Source: Caulobacteraceae bacterium UBA3198 (GTDB lineage: Bacteria; Pseudomonadota; Alphaproteobacteria; Caulobacterales; Caulobacteraceae). From it: a stretch of DNA of 64,000 nt. Below are positions 59,144 to 64,000 of the stretch, one piece after another; position 1 is the first letter of the stretch; each line of letters begins with the position of its first letter. A program made the position numbers and the translations under genes. The stretch is from contig DEWY01000006.1 in NCBI GenBank assembly GCA_002363865.1, positions 62,001 through 126,000 of the forward strand, given 5' to 3'. A model generated the notes under the pieces. That model saw nothing but the letters and a program-made list of their open reading frames with translations, was not told the origin of the DNA and made no database searches.

Positions 59144-61108
59144 ATGGCTGACGTGTCGTTCAACGACTGGAAAATTTCGCGCAAACTGGCTGTAGGCTTC
59201 GCCCTGATGGTGCTGGTGATCATGGCGACCGGCGCCATCACCTTCTACAATATGGGCCAGTTGACCAAGGCGCGAACGGCCTATTCCGGCGCCCAGGACG
59301 CGCTGAGCGCCGTGTCTCAGGCCAACTTCCTCCTGGCCCGCCAGGAAAACAGCCTGCGCGGCTATCTCATCACCCTCGACCCCTACTATCTGGAGCGCGC
59401 CGCCGCGCACCGGGGCAACTTCGGCAAGTCGCTGGAAGTGTTGCGCGGCCAGCTCGGCCAGGATCCGGCCTTGGTCGAACACATCGACACGGCCAAGGCC
59501 GCCGCCGATGACTGGTATGTGCAGGTCGTCGAGGGGGCCGCGGTTCTGGCGGCCAATCCCATGACCTACCAGGAAGCCACCGACATGATCGGGTCCAGCG
59601 GCATCGCCGACGGCCTGATGGCCAAGGTCGAGGAGCCCCTGGAGGCCATCTACAACTTCGAAACCGAGCACACCGTCACGCAGCAGGAGCGTCTCGTGAC
59701 GATCAATCAGCAGACCACCATGCTGATCTCCGGCGCGCTGCTGCTCGCCACCCTCGCGGCGCTCGCCATCGGCTGGCTGCTGGCCCGCATGATCGGCGCG
59801 CCCATCGTGGCCATGACCAGCGCCATGCGCCGTCTGGCCGAGGGCGATTCCTCTGTCGAAGTGCCGGCCCGCGGCCGCAGGGACGAGGTCGGCGAGATGG
59901 CGGAAGCCGTGCAGGTCTTCAAAGACGCCGCGATTGAGAAGACCCGCCTGGAGAGCCAGACCGACGAACAACGCCGCCAGACCGAAGCCGAGCGCGCCCG
60001 GAGCGAAGCCGAACGCGCCGCCACCGCCCAGGAGCAGGCCACCGTGGTAGCCGGTCTGGCGTCCGGCCTGGATCATCTGGCCCGCGGTGACCTGACCTTC
60101 CGCATCGCCGAACCCTTCCCAGGCGACTATGTGAAGCTGCGCGACAACTTCAATGCGGCCATCAGCCAGCTGCAGGAAGCCATGTCGGTCGTGGCGAACA
60201 ACGTGCGGGCCATGCGCTCGGGCGCCGGTGAAATCAGCCAGGCAGCCGACGATCTGTCGCGGCGCACCGAGCAGCAGGCCGCCAGCCTTGAGGAAACCGC
60301 CGCGGCCCTGGATGAAATCACCGCCACGGTCCGCAAGTCGGCCGAAGGGGCCAAGCAGGCCTCGGCCGTGGTCGCCACCTCTCGCGGGGACGCCGAAAAA
60401 ACCGGCCTCGTGGTCGGCGACGCGGTCCAGGCCATGAGCGAGATCGAGAAGTCCTCCGAGCAGATCACCCAGATCATCGGCGTGATCGACGAAATCGCGT
60501 TCCAGACCAACCTGCTGGCCCTGAACGCCGGGGTGGAAGCCGCCCGGGCCGGGGACGCCGGCCGCGGCTTCGCGGTGGTCGCCTCCGAGGTCCGGGCCCT
60601 GGCCCAGCGCTCGGCCGACGCGGCCAAGGAGATCAAGGGCCTGATCAGCGCCTCGTCCCAGCAGGTGGCCCAAGGGGTCGGCCTGGTTGGCGAGACAGGC
60701 AAGGCCCTGGAGCGCATCGTCTCCCAGGTCGCCGAGATCGACGGGCTCGTCTCCGAGATCGCCGCCAGCGCCCAGGAACAGGCCACCGGCCTGCATCAGG
60801 TGAACACCGCCGTGAACGAGATGGACCGGGTCACACAGCAGAACGCCGCCATGGTCGAGGAAACCACCGCCGCCAGCCACTCTCTGGCCACCGAGGCCGA
60901 GAGCCTGTCGCAGAGCGTCGGACGCTTCAACATCGGCGCGGGGGAGGCTTCCGCCACCCCGGCCGGCCGCAGCGCGCCGGCCCGCGCGAGCCGCGGCGAG
61001 AGCTTCGCCAACCGGCACGTCCCGCAGATGAAGACCAGCTCCCGCGAGGGCGGGGCGGCGCGTCGTCCCGAGCCCGTCGCCGAGAGCGAAGGTTGGGAAG
61101 AGTTTTAA
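59144..61108 (+). CDS. Methyl-accepting chemotaxis protein
   Basis: A 654-residue receptor. A transmembrane helix near 17-37 is followed by a periplasmic CHASE3-like helical domain (NFLLARQENSLRGYLI) and a second helix near 189-212. HAMP-type linkers follow, then the cytoplasmic signalling domain with the hairpin tip VIDEIAFQTNLLALNAGVEAARAGD. The C-terminus ends EGWEEF, which resembles the NWETF docking pentapeptide for CheR and CheB. It heads the cluster STAS-cheY-cheA and would feed this chemotaxis pathway. Its ligand is unknown. Confidence 0.92.
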   Translation: MADVSFNDWKISRKLAVGFALMVLVIMATGAITFYNMGQLTKARTAYSGAQDALSAVSQANFLLARQENSLRGYLITLDPYYLERAAAHRGNFGKSLEVLRGQLGQDPALVEHIDTAKAAADDWYVQVVEGAAVLAANPMTYQEATDMIGSSGIADGLMAKVEEPLEAIYNFETEHTVTQQERLVTINQQTTMLISGALLLATLAALAIGWLLARMIGAPIVAMTSAMRRLAEGDSSVEVPARGRRDEVGEMAEAVQVFKDAAIEKTRLESQTDEQRRQTEAERARSEAERAATAQEQATVVAGLASGLDHLARGDLTFRIAEPFPGDYVKLRDNFNAAISQLQEAMSVVANNVRAMRSGAGEISQAADDLSRRTEQQAASLEETAAALDEITATVRKSAEGAKQASAVVATSRGDAEKTGLVVGDAVQAMSEIEKSSEQITQIIGVIDEIAFQTNLLALNAGVEAARAGDAGRGFAVVASEVRALAQRSADAAKEIKGLISASSQQVAQGVGLVGETGKALERIVSQVAEIDGLVSEIAASAQEQATGLHQVNTAVNEMDRVTQQNAAMVEETTAASHSLATEAESLSQSVGRFNIGAGEASATPAGRSAPARASRGESFANRHVPQMKTSSREGGAARRPEPVAESEGWEEF

Positions 61109-61153
61109 GGATTTCGCCCTTAACTAAACCCACAAGTCTGGGGGGAGTGCCGA

Positions 61154-61453
61154 ATGACGGACGCAGACGCCAATATCGCTGAGGTCAGCCTATGCCCGGT
61201 CCTCGACCTGCAGGCCGCCGAGCCCCTGCGCGCGGAGCTCATGGCTCTGCGGGGGAGGCCCCTGCAGATCGACGCCTCGCAGGTCAGCCGGCTAGGCGGA
61301 CTTTGCCTGCAGGTTCTCCTGTCGGCGCGGATCAGCTGGGCGGAGGACGGGCTGCCGTTGCGTATCGAGCAGGCCTCCGACGGATTCCTTGAACAATTGG
61401 CCGCCTTCGGCGCGCCGCAGATCAACTTTGAACCCGAGGGGGCACACCTGTGA
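61154..61453 (+). CDS. STAS domain protein (CheX-like)
   Basis: A 99-residue single STAS domain with LDLQAAEPLRAELMAL and the conserved core IDASQVSRLGGLCLQVLLSA, as in anti-anti-sigma factors; the serine that is phosphorylated in those proteins corresponds to S63 in QVSRLG. Alphaproteobacterial chemotaxis clusters often carry such a small protein between the receptor and cheY, where it is called CheX in Caulobacter annotations. Its exact role is unknown. The end overlaps cheY by 4 bases. Confidence 0.8.
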   Translation: MTDADANIAEVSLCPVLDLQAAEPLRAELMALRGRPLQIDASQVSRLGGLCLQVLLSARISWAEDGLPLRIEQASDGFLEQLAAFGAPQINFEPEGAHL

Positions 61454-61815
61454 ACAAAACCGTTCTGACCATCGACGACTCCCGCACCATGCGTGAGATG
61501 CTGAATATGGCCCTGGTCCAGGCCGGCTACCGGGTCATCCAGGCCGTCGACGGCGTGGAGGGCCTGGAAGTCCTGCGCGCCGAGGGCGCCGACGTGGTCA
61601 TCACCGACATCAACATGCCCCGCATGGATGGTTTCGGCGTGATCGAAGGCGTTCGCGCCGATCCCGCCCACCGGGCGACGCCGATCCTCGTCCTCACCAC
61701 CGAGAGCGACGCGACCAAGAAGGAACGCGCCCGCGCCGCCGGCGCCACCGGCTGGATCGTGAAGCCCTTCAACCCGACCAAGCTGGTGGACGCCATCCGC
61801 CGCGTCGCCGCCTGA
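61450..61815 (+). CDS. cheY: Chemotaxis response regulator CheY
   Basis: A 121-residue single receiver domain. The acidic pair D9/D10, phospho-acceptor D53, T83 and K105 are all in place, as in CheY proteins that bind the flagellar switch. The GTG start overlaps the STAS gene stop (GTGA). It should be phosphorylated by the CheA encoded just downstream. Several CheY copies are usual in this group of bacteria. Confidence 0.93.
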   Translation: MNKTVLTIDDSRTMREMLNMALVQAGYRVIQAVDGVEGLEVLRAEGADVVITDINMPRMDGFGVIEGVRADPAHRATPILVLTTESDATKKERARAAGATGWIVKPFNPTKLVDAIRRVAA

Positions 61816-61864
61816 GGGCGACGAGCCGCCTGCGACCTGAGCTGACCTGAGTCCGGAGCACCCC

Positions 61865-64000
61865 GTGGATCCATTCGAGAGTATCAAGGCGACCTTCTTC
61901 CAGGAGTGCGAGGAGCTGCTGACCGACATGGAGTCGGGGCTTCTGGCCATGGAGCAGGGCGACGACGATTCCGAGACCATCAATGCGGTCTTCCGGGCGG
62001 TCCACTCCGTCAAGGGCGGCGCCGGGGCCTTTGGTCTTGAGGAACTGATCCGCTTCGCCCACGTCTTCGAGACGGTTCTGGACGAGATGCGCTCGGGCAA
62101 GCTGCACCTCACCGACGAGGTCGCCAAGGTCTTGCTGCGGGCCTCCGACGTCCTCGCCGACCATGTGGCCGCCGCCCGCAGCGGCGGCAGCGTCGACGAG
62201 GGCCGGACCGTTGGCATGATCGCCGACCTGCAAGCTCTGATCGATCAGGACCGCGCCGCCGAGCTCGGCCTGAACGATGACGGGGATCCCAACGCGGGCG
62301 AAGAGGACTTCGGCTTCGTCCCCGTCGTGCTCAGTCTCGACGAACCGACCGCCGACGCCCCCGAAGTGGATGTCGCCGCCCTCATGGCCGCCGCCGCCGC
62401 CGAGCCGGCTGAAGCTGCTAACCCGGTCGCGGCCCCTGGCTGGCGCATCACCTTCCGGCCCAAGGCCGAAATGTACGCCAAGGCCAATGAGGCCGCTCTG
62501 GTCCTGCGAGAACTGGCGCGTCTGGGCGAGGTGGAGGTCGCGCTGGACGCCGACGCCGTCCCGCCCCTGGATCAGCTGTCGGCCGAACAGGCCTATCTCA
62601 CCTGGACCATTCGCCTCTCCGGCGACAAGAGCGAAGCCGAGGTCCGCGAGGTCTTTGAATTCGTCGAGGACGACTGCGAGCTTGAGGTGACCCGCGAGGG
62701 CGAAACCGCCGCCGCCGATGTCGCGACGCCGGCGGATGACGACGCCTCGGCCAGCGCGGTCGAGGCCGCCGCCGCCGCGCCGCTTGATCTGGACGCCCTG
62801 CTCGCCCGGGTCGCCGGCTCGGCCGAAGAGCCCGCCCCCCCCGCGGCGCCGGAGCCGGTGGCCGCAGCGCCTGCCGCGCCCCCGGCCCCGCCCGCCCAGG
62901 CGCCCGCCAATCTCGACGTGGTCGGGCTGATCGCCCTGGCCGAGAAGGCCTCCCAGGACCACGCCCAGACCCAGGCTGTCGCCCCCAAGGTCGAACAGAA
63001 GGCGGAGCCTAAGGCTGAGGCCCGCGCCAGCGCCGGCGCGCCCACGGCCGCCACGCCCACCATCCGCGTCGATCTCGACCGGGTCGACCGCCTGATCAAC
63101 GCCGTCGGCGAGCTGGTCATCCAGCAGGCCATGCTGTCACAGCGGGTCTTCGAAAGCGGTCTGGCCCGGTCCTCGGACGTGGCGCTCGGTCTTGAGGACC
63201 TGGAGCTGCTGACCCGGGAGATCCAGGACAGCGTCATGGCCATCCGCGCCCAGCCGGTGAAGTCGGTGTTCCAGCGCATGCCGCGTCTGGTCCGCGAAGT
63301 CGCCGACATGGTGGGCAAGAAGGTCCGCCTGGTCATGGACGGCGAGAACACCGAGGTCGACAAGACGGTCATCGAGCGGCTGTCCGACCCGATCACCCAC
63401 ATGCTGCGCAACGCCATCGACCACGGGCTGGAGACGCCCGAGGAGCGCGAGGCCGGCGGCAAGGCCGCGGAGGGCACGGTTCGCCTGGCGGCCCTGCACC
63501 GCGGCGGCCGCATCGTCATCGAGGTCCAGGACGACGGGCGCGGGATCAACCGCCCCCGGGTCCGCGGCATTGCGGTGTCCAAGGGCCTGATCGCCGAGGA
63601 TGCCGTCCTGTCCGACGACGAAATCGACAATCTGATCTTCCTGCCCGGCTTCTCCACCGCCGACGTCGTGTCCGACATCTCCGGCCGCGGCGTGGGCATG
63701 GATGTGGTCAAGCGCTCCATCCAGGCCCTGGGCGGTCGGATCTCCATCACCTCTGAGCCCGGCAAGGGCTCGAAATTCTCCATGAGCCTGCCGCTGACCC
63801 TCGCCGTCCTTGACGGCATGGTGGTCTCGGCTGCCGACCAGACCCTGGTGGCGCCGCTCTCCAATATCGTCGAAAGCCTGACCCCGCGGGCCGAAGATGT
63901 TCACCTGATCGGCGGGCGTGACGCGGTGATCTGTATCCGCGACACCTTCGTGCCCCTGATCGATGTCGGCGTGGCCCTGGGCTTCCGCGACACCCCTCTC
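61865..64000 (+). CDS. cheA: Chemotaxis histidine kinase CheA (partial, 5' part)
   Basis: The GTG at 61865 follows GGAGCACC. The gene is open to the end of the window, so at least 712 codons are visible. The Hpt domain comes first, with the phosphorylated H47 in FRAVHSVKGGAG. A proline-alanine-rich linker follows (about residues 300-400). The dimerisation, ATPase and start of the CheW-like domains then appear, with LRNAIDHGLETPEERE, VEVQDDGRGI-type residues and GRGVGMDVVKRSIQALGG. It phosphorylates CheY and CheB in response to the receptor. The final part, including most of the CheW-like domain, is outside the window. Confidence 0.93.
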   Translation, partial: MDPFESIKATFFQECEELLTDMESGLLAMEQGDDDSETINAVFRAVHSVKGGAGAFGLEELIRFAHVFETVLDEMRSGKLHLTDEVAKVLLRASDVLADHVAAARSGGSVDEGRTVGMIADLQALIDQDRAAELGLNDDGDPNAGEEDFGFVPVVLSLDEPTADAPEVDVAALMAAAAAEPAEAANPVAAPGWRITFRPKAEMYAKANEAALVLRELARLGEVEVALDADAVPPLDQLSAEQAYLTWTIRLSGDKSEAEVREVFEFVEDDCELEVTREGETAAADVATPADDDASASAVEAAAAAPLDLDALLARVAGSAEEPAPPAAPEPVAAAPAAPPAPPAQAPANLDVVGLIALAEKASQDHAQTQAVAPKVEQKAEPKAEARASAGAPTAATPTIRVDLDRVDRLINAVGELVIQQAMLSQRVFESGLARSSDVALGLEDLELLTREIQDSVMAIRAQPVKSVFQRMPRLVREVADMVGKKVRLVMDGENTEVDKTVIERLSDPITHMLRNAIDHGLETPEEREAGGKAAEGTVRLAALHRGGRIVIEVQDDGRGINRPRVRGIAVSKGLIAEDAVLSDDEIDNLIFLPGFSTADVVSDISGRGVGMDVVKRSIQALGGRISITSEPGKGSKFSMSLPLTLAVLDGMVVSAADQTLVAPLSNIVESLTPRAEDVHLIGGRDAVICIRDTFVPLIDVGVALGFRDTPL

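Noticed and set aside
58907..61018. A long minus-strand frame opposite the MCP gene
   Set aside because: It shows glycine/leucine-rich pseudo-repeats and no domain; the MCP on the plus strand is certain.
61102..61126. A CtrA-type site (TTAA...TTAAC) after the MCP gene
   Set aside because: The spacing between TTAA and TTAAC is 11 bases, not the 7 expected.
1..64000. tRNA, rRNA, insertion sequences or phage genes
   Set aside because: I found no cloverleaf, rRNA segment, transposase motif, terminal inverted repeat with target duplication, or phage structural gene in my reading; a tRNAscan or IS database search would be decisive.

Overview
The window is high-GC alphaproteobacterial chromosome. 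Gene content and protein style point to Caulobacteraceae (Caulobacter / Phenylobacterium type): an UrcA-family protein, a DUF4170 protein, a phosphate-linked type II secretion locus beside a surface lipoprotein, and a mcp-STAS-cheY-cheA chemotaxis block. The genus is an inference. I see no rRNA, tRNA, CRISPR array, prophage or insertion sequence. Coding density is high and many neighbouring genes overlap by 4 bases (ATGA/GTGA).

Layout. 1-10.9 kb: the 3' end of tldD, a TonB receptor-like protein, a peptide transporter, DUF427, a secreted PHP hydrolase, gshA and rsmE, ppk2 and a YcaQ-like protein. 10.9-15.8 kb: a methyltransferase and two tandem ABC exporters, preceded by a promoter and an 18-codon leader peptide that I consider real. 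15.8-23.2 kb: ubiA, an XRE regulator, a fatty acid desaturase, an ETFB-lysine-methyltransferase-like gene, a compositionally odd trypsin-like protease, gamma-glutamyltransferase, a YjbR protein and an UrcA protein. 23.2-29.4 kb: a long imperfect palindrome, a small acidic protein, a UbiD decarboxylase, a run of three hairpins, an EamA exporter, MAPEG, pmbA, a CysQ-like phosphatase and DUF4170.

29.4-46.6 kb is the most coherent block: pstS, a prepilin peptidase, a complete 12-gene type II secretion operon (gspC to gspN, minus strand), a TonB-dependent receptor and a lipoprotein with a predicted beta-helix-like body. Three sites fitting the PhoB box (TGTC cores 11 or 22 bases apart) lie in front of pstS, gspC and the lipoprotein gene. 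The whole block therefore reads as one phosphate-starvation module: import Pi, mature pseudopilins, secrete enzymes, and display a surface lipoprotein with a partner receptor. In Caulobacter crescentus a Pi-starvation lipoprotein (ElpS) next to a 12-gene T2SS is established; the receptor pairing and the shared box set here are my reading.

46.7-64 kb: a K+ channel with a C-terminal zinc ribbon, a divergent MscS channel with trehalose-6-phosphate synthase (an osmotic-stress pair), an SLC13 permease, an exported RidA next to a Tat-exported flavin amine oxidase, putA with a divergent Lrp-type regulator, and the start of a chemotaxis cluster. That cluster comprises a small protein, a response regulator, an MCP, a STAS protein, cheY and cheA; cheA runs off the end of the window.
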